NCBI GenBank assembly: GCA_024636425.1 | Contig: JAGXHB010000268.1 | Coordinates: forward strand, 1 to 15,992 | Reading direction: 5' to 3' | DNA length: 15,992 bases | Origin: Roseobacter sp. | GTDB lineage: Bacteria; Pseudomonadota; Alphaproteobacteria; Rhodobacterales; Rhodobacteraceae | Shown here: in pieces, positions 6,096 through 13,735 of the stretch | How the letters are laid out: each line of letters opens with the position of its first letter | How positions within the stretch are numbered: the stretch's first letter is position 1 | The notes under the pieces: generated by a model | The model's database searches: none | The model's input: only the letters and a program-made list of their open reading frames with translations | What the model was told of the DNA's origin: nothing | Program-made: the position numbers and the translations under genes

Positions 6096-6665
6096 TCAGG
6101 GGGCAAGCCATGTCCCGACCCAGCACGTATCGCGATCAAACCGCGCGCGGCGATGGTCGGCCCCGAGATGCAAGGCATCAATTGAGTGCACCGTCAGCCG
6201 AAGAACGGCGAAACTTGCGGGATCGGGCTGCTTTGCATAGTCAAGCGCCTGTGCGAGCGGTTGCCCCGGTGCGGGATGGCTGCCGTAGGACTGGCGCGAC
6301 GCAGCCGGCCCCCCCGCCCACAGCGCCGCGACATCGGGTCCGGTCAGGATAGTGGCCGTGGCCCCCAGCCGCATTTGGAGGCGTGCAGCAGCGTCCCACA
6401 CGTGCAGTGCTGCAAAAGGTGTGGTGCGCAAATCCGCCACTTTGGATGAGTGCAGATCAGTGTGAATGTCCAGTGTCCCGATACTTTTGTCTGCCGCGTG
6501 CAAAACCACTGTTCTGGCCTGCGGCTTGTCGTCCGGCGTGACCGTGGCAAGCGTCGGATGACGGGTCGGGGCGCGACGGTCGCACACACCACCCGCAAGC
6601 CGTGTCCAGACCTGCATGTGCAATTCTGTAAGATCAGCCGCCCAAGGGTGCAGTTCCGGCATCAT
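6096..6665 (-). CDS. Pyridoxamine 5'-phosphate oxidase-like FMN protein
   Basis: A 189-residue split-barrel flavoprotein of the Alr4036/PNPOx-like type. Recognisable pieces are PTLATVTPDDKPQARTVVL (37-55), the phosphate/FMN contact zone HTDLHSSKVADLR (68-80), ALHVWDAAARLQMRLG (86-101), and SRQSYGSHPAPGQPL (123-137). Members bind FMN; the substrate of this subgroup is not established, so pyridoxamine phosphate should not be assumed. It starts at 6665 inside the stop of the upstream minus-strand gene (ATGATG, either ATG possible). It converges on the FolB-like gene with 42 bases between stops. Confidence 0.85.
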   Translation of the reverse strand: MMPELHPWAADLTELHMQVWTRLAGGVCDRRAPTRHPTLATVTPDDKPQARTVVLHAADKSIGTLDIHTDLHSSKVADLRTTPFAALHVWDAAARLQMRLGATATILTGPDVAALWAGGPAASRQSYGSHPAPGQPLAQALDYAKQPDPASFAVLRLTVHSIDALHLGADHRRARFDRDTCWVGTWLAP

Positions 6666-6874
6666 TTATATACCTCGCGCCGATCAGAGAATGCCCGAAC
6701 CCGCCTGCGCCACGCGCAGTAGCTGCCGCTTTTTAGGTTCTGCCGCATCAGGGTTTTCACTGCGTCAGGGCCAAGCCCGTGCAGGTTTTTAATCGCAGCG
6801 AAACTTTCGTGATCGCTTAACGCCATCTCGATAATTTCACCAAGCGTTGCAGGGTCAGGCACAGGGTGTTTCAT
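6662..6874 (-). CDS. DUF2805 / TIGR03643 family protein
   Basis: A 70-residue protein matching the small DUF2805 (TIGR03643) family: LGEIIEMALSDHESFAAI (11-28), VKTLMRQNLK (39-48) and the characteristic SYCAWRRRVR (51-60). The helical pattern with the repeated LMR and WRRR elements suggests a small helix-turn-helix-like fold, but no function is assigned. ATG 6874 was preferred over an in-frame upstream start at 6904 because the conserved domain begins soon after it. The stop overlaps the PNPOx-like start. Members of this family occur near photolyase genes in marine bacteria, as I recall, which fits this window. Confidence 0.85.
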   Translation of the reverse strand: MKHPVPDPATLGEIIEMALSDHESFAAIKNLHGLGPDAVKTLMRQNLKSGSYCAWRRRVRAFSDRREVYK

Positions 6875-7043
6875 ATTGTCCGAGGTGCGCCGGTGCTGCG
6901 TCAAGTCAAGGTATCATTGCGTCACTGCAAATAAACATTCTGGTGGCTGCACCCTAGGTTGCCATTGGATAGGGTATGTTCCAGTCTTTGGCGCCGGTTA
7001 TGGTCGCGGCATCGGACAAACAGCTTGTCGGGGAAAAGATCAG

Positions 7044-7379
7044 ATGCAGCAGGATTTCGACTTCCCACAAACGCCAACTGACAATCCGGTTGCGCGCTAC
7101 ATGTATTTGACACGAACGGTGATGCCCCGGCTCGCGCGTGATGAAAAGCAGGACTGGCCCGTCAGGAACAACCATTGTTTTCAGCGGATTGTGCTGGACA
7201 CGATCTGCGAAGGGGTCTGGTATGATTACATCGCGCGGCCTGCTTACAAGCACCTCAGTCGAACACAAGCGGCGGCTGCGGTTCATCTTTGCGAACAGAT
7301 TATCGCAGGCCAGATTGATCTGAAGGCGCTGAACCAAAAATCGCTTGATTGGCGCGGCAAACCAAGACCACCCCGATAA
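7044..7379 (+). CDS. Conserved 111-residue protein of unknown function
   Basis: The start ATG 7044 is preceded by a strong ribosome binding region (GGGGAAAAG at 7030-7038), whereas the frame is open upstream to 6876 with poor-looking sequence. The protein is helical, without signal or membrane segment, and has a distinctive core: WPVRNNHCFQRIVLD (38-52), GVWYDYIARPAYKHL (57-71) and LNQKSLDWRGK (96-106). Homologues of this type are, from memory, sometimes labelled GCN5-related acetyltransferase, but I see no acetyl-CoA motif and do not support that name. It is divergent from the DUF2805 gene across a 169-base gap that must hold both promoters. A strong hairpin follows its stop. Confidence 0.75.
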   Translation: MQQDFDFPQTPTDNPVARYMYLTRTVMPRLARDEKQDWPVRNNHCFQRIVLDTICEGVWYDYIARPAYKHLSRTQAAAAVHLCEQIIAGQIDLKALNQKSLDWRGKPRPPR

Positions 7380-7408
7380 TGACGCGGATGCCGCAACAGC
7401 CTGCCCGA

Positions 7409-7438
7409 TGGGCCGCGATCAAGGTGCATCGCGGCCCA
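7409..7438. terminator. Strong GC-rich hairpin, probable bidirectional terminator
   Basis: TGGGCCGCGAT (7409-7419) and ATCGCGGCCCA (7428-7438) form a perfect 11-bp stem with an 8-base loop, 29 bases after the stop of the 111-residue gene. No T-run follows on either strand, so it would be a T-poor terminator or a transcript-stabilising structure. It also lies where the converging transporter remnant should end. Confidence 0.55.
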
Positions 7439-7439
7439 A

Positions 7440-7850
7440 GGCATGGTCTTTGACGCTGGCTGATGTCCGGCATCCTCCTTTGTCGGCCAGACTTCAAGCA
7501 GCCCGCATAGAATAACCAATCCACCACCGATCGTCTCGCTGGGAGATCGTGTTTCACCAGCAAAGATCGCGGCTGTTCCAGCACCAAAAATCACTTCGAG
7601 CATCAGAAGAATACCTACCGGTGCCGGATCGAGCCGAAGGGTGGCCCACATCAGGCCGGCGATCGACAGCCCCCACCACACCCCGCCTGTCACAAGCACC
7701 GTGATGCCAATGCAGGCGGCGTCAGCGGCAGCGATTGTGGGCAACGGTTCAAGGAACGGGGCGAATGCAAAGGACGTCAGCGTCGCGCCCAATCCGATAG
7801 CCCCATGTTCCTAAGCGTACTGCAGCGTCAGCAACGCCGAGCGTAGGAGC
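7440..7850 (-). pseudogene. DMT (EamA) family transporter, C-terminal remnant
   Basis: The minus-strand frame encodes the last transmembrane helices of a drug/metabolite transporter: AIGLGATLTSFAFAPFLEPL, then ITVLVTGGVWWGLSIAGL, LRLDPAPVGILLMLEVIFG and ETIGGGLVILCGLLEVWP. The EamA half-repeat normally needs about 280-300 residues in total, and the N-terminal half is absent. An in-frame TAG (7811-7813) interrupts it. Beyond LEVWPTKE the frame stays open to 7283, running antisense into the 111-residue gene, so the original C-terminus is also unclear. The boundaries given are approximate. Upstream it meets the phage-type hydrolase remnant directly, so a rearrangement probably removed its front half. 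Confidence 0.65.
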
Positions 7851-7855
7851 GGTGA

Positions 7856-8059
7856 GTGCGCAAGGTCGGGATGGTCATCGGACAGGACGAGACGAATTTC
7901 TACGTGTTGGGCGGCAATCAATCTGACGCCGTCACCATCGCCCGGGTCGCCAAGTCCCGCCTGCTCGGTGCGCGCTGGCCCGCAACCTTTCCGCCCCGCC
8001 CGCAACGTTTGCCGACGATGAAGCCGGGCGAATTCCTCTCAACCGCCAATGAAATATAA
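7856..8059 (+). pseudogene. TIGR02594-type cell-wall hydrolase, C-terminal remnant
   Basis: The 67-residue frame matches the end of TIGR02594 (NlpC/P60-like) phage and GTA-associated hydrolases: VGMVIGQDETNFYVLGGNQS near residues 4-23, then DAVTIARVAKSRLLGARWP. The catalytic N-terminal part is missing; an in-frame TGA stands at 7853-7855 directly before the GTG. Full-length relatives usually exceed 130 residues. The remnant therefore cannot be an active peptidoglycan hydrolase. It is followed 13 bases later by a holin-like gene, the usual partner in a lysis module. Confidence 0.7.
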
Positions 8060-8072
8060 TCAGGAGACCCTG

Positions 8073-8240
8073 ATGTTGAAACCTGCAATCCTCGCGCTGA
8101 TCCGCCAAGTTCTGACGTTCGCTGGCACCGCGCTGGTCGCCATGGGCTACGTCCAAGCATCCGACATTGAGCCCGTCATCGGCGCTCCGCTGTCGATCGT
8201 ATCGGTGGTCTGGTCGGTCGCTGACAAACGACTGCGATAG
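8073..8240 (+). CDS. Pam3-gp28-like putative phage holin
   Basis: A 55-residue membrane peptide with a basic start (MLKPAILALIRQ), a first hydrophobic helix (VLTFAGTALVAMGYV), a short linker ASDIEP, a second hydrophobic helix (VIGAPLSIVSVVWSV) and a positively charged tail (ADKRLR). This layout matches the Pam3-gp28 family of small phage holins, which permeabilise the inner membrane so that a muralytic enzyme can act. ATG 8073 has AGGAG (8062-8066) six bases upstream; an upstream ATG at 8049 lies inside the preceding frame and is less likely. It is the only apparently intact part of the lysis module. It may be a prophage leftover. Confidence 0.7.
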   Translation: MLKPAILALIRQVLTFAGTALVAMGYVQASDIEPVIGAPLSIVSVVWSVADKRLR

Positions 8241-8571
8241 GGTGAACCTGCTTCAGAGAGGTCACTCATGCCATTGAACTTGAGTGACCGCAGTGCGGAC
8301 AAACCGGACTTGCGCAGCCGCGGCTAATGCCCACGCAGAAATTTCTCGCATATGCAGCATCGCTCTCTTGCGAACGCAGCATATTTCGCCGAACCGGTCA
8401 TGCAATAAGGCTGTTCGTCGCGGATTACGGATTAATCGTTCACTGCGACCTGTTCCAAAAATCGACGCGCTGCCTTTGCTTCCACTGGATACTTCATCGC
8501 CAATGCCAAGCATTAACGCGTTAAATTGATGCGATGGACATGCAATTTGAGTATCGGTTACGGCGAGACCG
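8241..8571. other. Gene-free stretch between holin and kup
   Basis: About 330 bases with no supported gene. Minus-strand reading frame 8262-8729 is partly antisense to kup and its last third (ending AVTQVQWHE) reads like a protein fragment, but it has no family I recognise and no start signal. The stretch probably contains the downstream boundary of the phage-type insertion. No terminator with a T-run for kup was found. Confidence 0.5.
8260..8289. repeat. Inverted repeat with 9-bp arms after the holin gene
   Basis: GGTCACTCA (8260-8268) and TGAGTGACC (8281-8289) are exact reverse complements around a 12-base loop. It lies 19 bases after the holin stop. There is no T-run; it may be a terminator remnant or an end of an inserted element. 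Confidence 0.7.
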
Positions 8572-10479
8572 CTACACAGCCACCTGAGATCCCAATTCGA
8601 CAACTCTGTCACGCGGCAGATGATAGAAGTCGGACGGATCGGCTGCCAAGTGCAACATAAAGATGTAGAGATGATCTTGCCAGATCGGCATCCCAATCTC
8701 GGCTTTGGCGACAAGCTTGCGGCGGCCAAGGAAAAAGGATGTTTTCATGCCTTCGAACTGCAGGCCCTGCTTGCGGCAATGCCCAAGCGCGCGGTTGATG
8801 TTCGGGGTTTCCATGAAGCCGAAGCGCAGACTGATCCGTTCGAACCGATCGCTGAGGCTTTCAATTACTGCGCGCTCGTTATCCGGCACGCGCGGCACAT
8901 CCCGTGTCTCGACGGTCAAAACAATGATATGCTCATGCAGGACATGGTTGTGTTTGAGGTTGTGCAAGAGCGCCGGTGGCGTGGCGGGACCATCGCTGGT
9001 CAGAAAGACGGCTGTTCCGGGAGCACGGAGTGCTGAGCTTTTTTCGATCATTGGAATGAAATCAACCAAGGGCACCGAAGTCTTGCGCGACTGCTCAAAC
9101 AGCTGCTGCGTACCCCGCGCCCAAGTCCACATCATGACCACCAGCGTTGCACCCAGCAGCAGTGGGACATACAACCCATCCGGCACTTTCGCGAGATTGG
9201 CCGCAAGGAATGCGGCCTCGATCAACGGGATGGGGGCAAGGACCACCATGGCGAACACCTTTGGCATGTCCCAGACACGGTGCAACATGAGGTAAGCGAG
9301 CGCCGTCGTGATGATCATCGTGCCGCTTACGGCGATTCCGTATGCTGCAGCCAATGCCGTAGAAGTCTCGAACTCCAGAACGAGGACGACGACACCGACG
9401 AGCAACAGAGCGTTGATGACAGGCAGGAAAATCTGGCCCGTCTCGGTGGTAGAGGTGTGACGGATCACAAGGCGGGGGAGCAGCCCAAGCTGTATTGCTT
9501 GGCGGGTCATTGAAAACGCGCCCGTAATGACTGCCTGGCTTGCGATCACTGTCGCAATCGTGGCTAGAATTACCAGACCTGGCAGCGCCCAAGAGGGCAC
9601 CATCAGAAAAAACGGGTCAGACACTGCTGAAGGCGTCTGCAGAACCAACGCGCCTTGCCCCAAGTAATTGAGCACGAGCGCTGGAAAGACGAGTGCGAAC
9701 CAAGCAATCTGTATGGGTTTGCGGCCAAAGTGTCCGAGATCGGCATAAAGCGCCTCAGCGCCCGTAACGGCCAAGAATACTGCCCCCAAGACGACAAATG
9801 CTACTTTTCCGTGCTCCATCATGAAGGAAAGCGCAAAACGGGGATCAAAGGCCCACAGGATACTTGGATCTCCTAATATCTGTGCAACACCTGCGGCCCC
9901 CATGACCAGAAACCAGATGGCTGTGATCGGGCCGAACCACCGGGCAAGCGGGCCGGTCCCACGGCTTTGCACCATGAACAGCGATACGAGAATGCCGATA
10001 GCAATTGGGATCACATAAGGCTCGAACAAGGGAGTGACGAGCTTCAGGCCCTCGACAGCGGAAAGAACGGATATCGCTGGTGTGATGATCGCATCCCCGA
10101 AAAACAGGGCCGCACCCGACACGCCCAGACCGAAGGCCACACCAAATCTTTTTGGTTTCCTTTGGACGAGTGCCACGAGTGACAAGATTCCGCCTTCGCC
10201 ACGGTTATCCGCGCGCAAAAGAAACAGGACGTATTTCAGGGTGACGATCAGGATCAGCGCCCATAGCAGCAAGGACACGACGCCAAGAATTTCAGCTTGG
10301 GTCAAACCATCTGCGGCGGCGGGCCGCAGCGCCTCGCGAAACGCATAAAGCGGGCTTGTGCCAATGTCGCCATAAACGATGCCAACTGCGCCGATTGTCA
10401 AAGCGGCGGCCCGTTTGGGGCGGCGGGTGTCGTCGCCGTGACCTTCCAGCGCTGTGGGGGCTTCATTCTGAGATGGCAT
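8572..10479 (-). CDS. kup: Low-affinity K+ transporter Kup
   Basis: A 635-residue protein of the Kup/HAK/KT family, close to the 622 residues of the E. coli protein. It has the family hallmark GIVYGDIGTSPLYAFREAL near residues 31-49, FLLRADNRGEGGILSLVAL, FFGDAIITPAISVLSAVEGL and VTGAEALYADLGHFG, about twelve membrane helices and a soluble C-terminal tail. It imports K+ with protons across the inner membrane. ATG 10479 was chosen over in-frame upstream codons because it gives the normal N-terminus and follows AAGGA by eight bases. It lies 11 bases after the exoD stop and is the last gene of the minus-strand operon. No frameshift or missing motif is seen. Confidence 0.95.
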   Translation of the reverse strand: MPSQNEAPTALEGHGDDTRRPKRAAALTIGAVGIVYGDIGTSPLYAFREALRPAAADGLTQAEILGVVSLLLWALILIVTLKYVLFLLRADNRGEGGILSLVALVQRKPKRFGVAFGLGVSGAALFFGDAIITPAISVLSAVEGLKLVTPLFEPYVIPIAIGILVSLFMVQSRGTGPLARWFGPITAIWFLVMGAAGVAQILGDPSILWAFDPRFALSFMMEHGKVAFVVLGAVFLAVTGAEALYADLGHFGRKPIQIAWFALVFPALVLNYLGQGALVLQTPSAVSDPFFLMVPSWALPGLVILATIATVIASQAVITGAFSMTRQAIQLGLLPRLVIRHTSTTETGQIFLPVINALLLVGVVVLVLEFETSTALAAAYGIAVSGTMIITTALAYLMLHRVWDMPKVFAMVVLAPIPLIEAAFLAANLAKVPDGLYVPLLLGATLVVMMWTWARGTQQLFEQSRKTSVPLVDFIPMIEKSSALRAPGTAVFLTSDGPATPPALLHNLKHNHVLHEHIIVLTVETRDVPRVPDNERAVIESLSDRFERISLRFGFMETPNINRALGHCRKQGLQFEGMKTSFFLGRRKLVAKAEIGMPIWQDHLYIFMLHLAADPSDFYHLPRDRVVELGSQVAV

Positions 10480-10490
10480 CAATTGGGTCC

Positions 10491-11120
10491 TTAAAAAATG
10501 CTCAGCATTGCGAAAGTGCCTGCCGCAAAGATGGCAAAGACGATCGCGGTTGATACCAGACTGGCAACCACGCCGCCAGCAACCCACACCCCATCATGTT
10601 CACCCAAACCGAGCGCCAGTGTGATCACTGATACGGCTGGCAGGGAATTGGCAAAAGGAATGGGGAGGAACATGAAAATGGCCATCACGAGACTGGTCAG
10701 TCCGACGATCCTTTCCGCCACGACGCGCGAAAACGGCCAATAGCGCGGCCGTGCCATGCGCTCCACCCATTCGATCCAAGGAACGGCCTTGATGACAATC
10801 CGGGTGAACGTGACATGCTCTATGGAACGCTCGTTCAGAACCTTGGGCAGCCAGACCGCAGGCCGACCAAGGACCAGCTGAAAAGCGATGAAGATAAGCG
10901 GCAATCCCGTTATGACCGACGATCCCGGCACGAAGAAGAACACGTTTGGCAGCGCAAATATGATCATCAGAGGCACGAAACTTCGTTCCCCCAGCGCGGT
11001 AATCAGATCGCCAAGCGAAATGCGCTCGCCCGTGCCCTGATCGAGTTCCCGCAAGACATCAGAAAGCTTCTTTGCGGGTGCGGCTTTGCCAAGTGGCAGT
11101 TCGGAGGACAGAGAGTTCAT
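10491..11120 (-). CDS. exoD: ExoD family exopolysaccharide-synthesis membrane protein
   Basis: A 209-residue integral membrane protein of the ExoD family, near full length. After a hydrophilic N-terminus come LSDVLRELDQGTGERISLGD, LGERSFVPLMIIFALPN, PGSSVITGLPLIFIAFQLVL and a C-terminal hydrophobic pair around FLPIPFANSLPAVSVITLAL. The family was named from a rhizobial gene affecting succinoglycan synthesis and alkaline-pH tolerance; the biochemical role remains unclear. Its start overlaps the TerC-like stop (ATGA at 11117-11120), showing coupling with the metal exporter. The alkaline link and the K+ transporter downstream suggest a role in ionic or pH stress, an inference. Confidence 0.9.
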   Translation of the reverse strand: MNSLSSELPLGKAAPAKKLSDVLRELDQGTGERISLGDLITALGERSFVPLMIIFALPNVFFFVPGSSVITGLPLIFIAFQLVLGRPAVWLPKVLNERSIEHVTFTRIVIKAVPWIEWVERMARPRYWPFSRVVAERIVGLTSLVMAIFMFLPIPFANSLPAVSVITLALGLGEHDGVWVAGGVVASLVSTAIVFAIFAAGTFAMLSIF

Positions 11121-12127
11121 TCGGCTTTGACCTGAACACTGCGGGCAGAAGAAGAGCCATCAACCGTTGCGCGGGTGCGCCACAAGGACACGACGATGCC
11201 GCCAATCAGAATGGTCAACGTGATCCCCAGCGAAATGGACGCGGGCACCTTTTCCAGCCCCAGAACTTCGGCTGCAATGACCTTGCCGCCTATGAAGATC
11301 AGAACAAGCGACAATGCCGTCGGAAGGTAGGTAAAGCGATGGATCATGGCAGACAAAGCAAAATACAGCGCCCTAAGACCGAGGATGGCAAAGATGTTTG
11401 ATGTGTAGATGATGTAGGGATCCTGCGTAATCGCAAAGATCGCAGGGATCGAGTCGACGGCGAAAATCACATCGGCCAGTTCGACCATCACAAGCGCCAG
11501 AAAAAGCGGCGTCGCATACAGTGCCACGTTGCCGGTTTTGGCGTGCGGTTCGCGGACAAAGAAGCGCTCGCCACGCAGGTCATCGGTCACCCGGAACTTG
11601 GCCCGCATGAACCGAAGGACGGGATTGGCCGCCACATCATATTCGGCGCCACCCGACATCAGCATCTTGATGCCGGTAAAGATCAGAAACACCGCAAAGA
11701 TCAACAGAACCCAGTCGAACCGCACGACCACGGCAGCCCCGAGGCCGATCATAATGCCGCGCAAGATGACTACACCGATGATACCATAGACCAGGACCCG
11801 ATGCTGATAGGCGCGCGGCACCCCGAAGTACCCGAATATCATCGCGATGACAAAGATGTTGTCCAGTGCAAGGCTTTTCTCGACTACAAAGCCGGTCAGA
11901 TACTGAAGTGCGGACGCTTCGCCCAGAAAATACCAGACCCAGAACGAAAACAGCACACCGATGCTGATGTAGAAGGCTGACAGCATCAGGCTTTCGCGCA
12001 CCCCGATTTCGTGGGATTTACGTTGCAACACGCCAAGGTCGAAGATCAGAAGCGCCAGAACGAGCAAAAGAAAACCAATCCAGCTCCAGATAGGTTTTCC
12101 AAGGAAATCGACGAAAAGAAGGTCCAT
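11117..12127 (-). CDS. TerC/Alx family membrane protein, putative Mn2+ exporter
   Basis: A 336-residue protein of the TerC family, similar in size to E. coli Alx (about 320). It shows about nine membrane helices and the paired acidic motifs that likely bind metal: EKSLALDNIFV (83-93) and ELADVIFAVDSIPA (216-229). Alx-type proteins export manganese and are induced at alkaline pH. ATG 12127 has GGAG (12138-12141) ten bases upstream. I looked for the manganese-sensing yybP-ykoY RNA that often precedes such genes and did not find its GGGGAGTAG core in the 300 bases upstream. First gene of terC-exoD-kup. Confidence 0.9.
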   Translation of the reverse strand: MDLLFVDFLGKPIWSWIGFLLLVLALLIFDLGVLQRKSHEIGVRESLMLSAFYISIGVLFSFWVWYFLGEASALQYLTGFVVEKSLALDNIFVIAMIFGYFGVPRAYQHRVLVYGIIGVVILRGIMIGLGAAVVVRFDWVLLIFAVFLIFTGIKMLMSGGAEYDVAANPVLRFMRAKFRVTDDLRGERFFVREPHAKTGNVALYATPLFLALVMVELADVIFAVDSIPAIFAITQDPYIIYTSNIFAILGLRALYFALSAMIHRFTYLPTALSLVLIFIGGKVIAAEVLGLEKVPASISLGITLTILIGGIVVSLWRTRATVDGSSSARSVQVKAE

Positions 12128-12428
12128 GTTGCCAAAGCTCCGAAAAGGACGGTTGACGGGTACTCGAAAGGCTCATTCGCCCAACCTGCCGCAGCTTCAG
12201 GAGCAAACCTGGACCCAGCCTGATCGAAGTGGAGTGCCGCGAATTGGCGAACAATGCCTGATCAGAAAATCTATTTTCTCGATCTGATCTTGAATTTCTA
12301 TTGCGGCCACATGGATCGGCAAATCCCAGCGTTGCAGGCGATTAACCGCCGACTCATCATTTCGATTATCGCTATGTTTGGGTTCAATGTCTGGTGGCAC
12401 GGCAGCTTGCTTGGTGCCGCCTTGGCCT
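12128..12428. other. Intergenic stretch upstream of the TerC-like gene
   Basis: About 300 bases, AT-richer in the middle. A conspicuous dyad lies at 12259-12290: AGAAAAT (12264-12270) pairs with ATTTTCT (12273-12279), flanked by GATC-containing sequence that extends the symmetry. A minus-strand frame 12197-12400 (67 residues from GTG, containing HVAAIEIQDQIEKIDFLIR) reads like protein but has no ribosome binding site in range and no recognised family; I give it low weight. The promoter of terC-exoD-kup should lie here. Confidence 0.5.
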
Positions 12429-13706
12429 TTAGCCCACGCGCGTCACCAGAAGCTTGTCTATGCGGCGACCATCCAGATCGACGACTTCGATCGACCAGTT
12501 CTGCAGATCAAGTCGTTCCGCGACCTCTGGCAGCCTGCCGACCTTCTCAAGGACATATCCGGCGGCTGTCTCGTAATCGCGATCCTCATCAAGCTCCAGC
12601 GACAGCAGATCGGCGAATTCGTCCACGGGCATCCAGCCTGCGACAAGGTACGATCCGTCGGCACGGGTCACAACTTTTGGCTCATCCGTCTCGCTGTCCG
12701 GGAAGTCGCCGGTTATGGCTTCCAGAACGTCCATCGGCGTGACGATACCTTCGAAATGGCCATATTCGTCATAGACCAGCACCATATGCGCGGGCGCCGT
12801 CCGCAACCGGTCGATGACCTCCAGCGCACTTTGTCCACCCTGGACGACCGGCGCTTCGCGCAGCAGGGCACGCAAATCGAACGGCTCGCTCATCAGGGCG
12901 GGGACCAGAATGTCACGCGTCATCAACACACCGATGATGTCGTCTGCATCCCCGTCCTGCACCGGCAGTCTGGACCGGCTCATCCCGCGCAGCTGATTGA
13001 GGATCTGCGCCTTGCTGCTGGATGCGTCGAGCGTTTCAACCTCGTGGCGCGGTGTCATCAGGCCGCGCGCGGTGCGGTCGGCCACGCGCATGACGCCCGC
13101 GATCATCCCGCTTTCGGCGCGGTTCATGGCCCCGGTGCTTTCGGCCTCGGCGATGATCAGCCGCACTTCCTCATCGCTCACCTTGCGCGACTGAGCGCCG
13201 GATTGACCCAGCAGACGCAGTACCAGCTTACCGGACCGATCAAGCACCCAGATCAGCGGTGCCGCGACGCGCGCGATAAGCCCCATCATCGGGGCCATGC
13301 GGGCGGCGACCTGTTCCGGCGCACGCAAGGCGATCTGTTTGGGAACAAGTTCGCCCACGATCAGTGACAGATAGGTGATCGCCACAACCACGGACCCCAC
13401 ACCGAGAGGTTGCGCAAATCTCGCCGCCAAACCCGCCTCAATCAACGATGCGGACAAACGCGCACCAAGTGTCGCACCGGAGAAAGCGCCTGCCAGCACC
13501 CCCACCAGCGTGATCCCGATCTGAACACTGGACAGGAACCTGCCGGGGTCCTTGGCAAGCGTGATGGCCATCGCGGCACCCCTGCTGCCCTTCTCGACCA
13601 TCAGTTTCAATCGGGCGGGCCGGGCAGACACGATGGCAAGTTCGGACATCGCCAGCACGCCATTGATTAACGTGAGCAGAATGACGACTGCAATTTCTAA
13701 GACCAT
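12429..13706 (-). CDS. Hemolysin-family CNNM/CorC-type transporter (DUF21-CBS-CorC_HlyC)
   Basis: A 425-residue inner-membrane protein in the standard three-part layout. The DUF21 domain (about 1-180) has the N-terminal helix MVLEIAVVILLTLINGVLAM, FLSSVQIGITLVGVLAGAF and the GELVPKQIAL motif. A CBS pair spans about 200-325 (ARGLMTPRHEVE; HMVLVYDEYGHFEGIVTPMD). A CorC_HlyC transporter-associated domain follows (GSYLVAGWMPVDEFADLL onward). Relatives such as CNNM, YtfL/PaeA and CorC export or help export Mg2+, cadaverine or putrescine; despite the old name it is not a haemolysin. The neighbouring TerC and CaCA genes favour metal-ion handling. A hairpin at 13720-13735 lies just before its start. 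Confidence 0.93.
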   Translation of the reverse strand: MVLEIAVVILLTLINGVLAMSELAIVSARPARLKLMVEKGSRGAAMAITLAKDPGRFLSSVQIGITLVGVLAGAFSGATLGARLSASLIEAGLAARFAQPLGVGSVVVAITYLSLIVGELVPKQIALRAPEQVAARMAPMMGLIARVAAPLIWVLDRSGKLVLRLLGQSGAQSRKVSDEEVRLIIAEAESTGAMNRAESGMIAGVMRVADRTARGLMTPRHEVETLDASSSKAQILNQLRGMSRSRLPVQDGDADDIIGVLMTRDILVPALMSEPFDLRALLREAPVVQGGQSALEVIDRLRTAPAHMVLVYDEYGHFEGIVTPMDVLEAITGDFPDSETDEPKVVTRADGSYLVAGWMPVDEFADLLSLELDEDRDYETAAGYVLEKVGRLPEVAERLDLQNWSIEVVDLDGRRIDKLLVTRVG

Positions 13707-13719
13707 TTTCTCTAATTTT

Positions 13720-13735
13720 TCCGGACAGGTCCGGA
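13720..13735. repeat. Dyad just upstream of the CNNM/CorC start
   Basis: TCCGGAC (13720-13726) and GTCCGGA (13729-13735) are perfect arms with a 2-base centre. The dyad ends 13 bases before the minus-strand ATG 13706, so it would occupy the leader next to the ribosome binding site. It could be a regulator binding site or an RNA hairpin. Confidence 0.6.

Noticed and set aside
8262..8729. 155-residue minus-strand frame between holin and kup
   Set aside because: It overlaps the kup 3' end in another frame, has no ribosome binding site and matches no family I know; only its last third looks protein-like.
10497..10509. Terminator-like hairpin at the end of exoD (AATGC/GCATT followed by T residues on the minus strand)
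   Set aside because: The stem is only five weak base pairs, lies inside the exoD coding end, and kup starts 11 bases later, so real termination there is unlikely.
12128..12428. yybP-ykoY manganese riboswitch before the TerC/Alx-type gene
   Set aside because: The conserved GGGGAGTAG core and its partner loop were not found on the minus strand; only unspecific pieces resembled it.
12378..13367. 329-residue plus-strand frame opposite the CNNM/CorC gene
   Set aside because: It lies antisense to a protein with three clear domains and has His/Gln/Asp-rich shadow composition.
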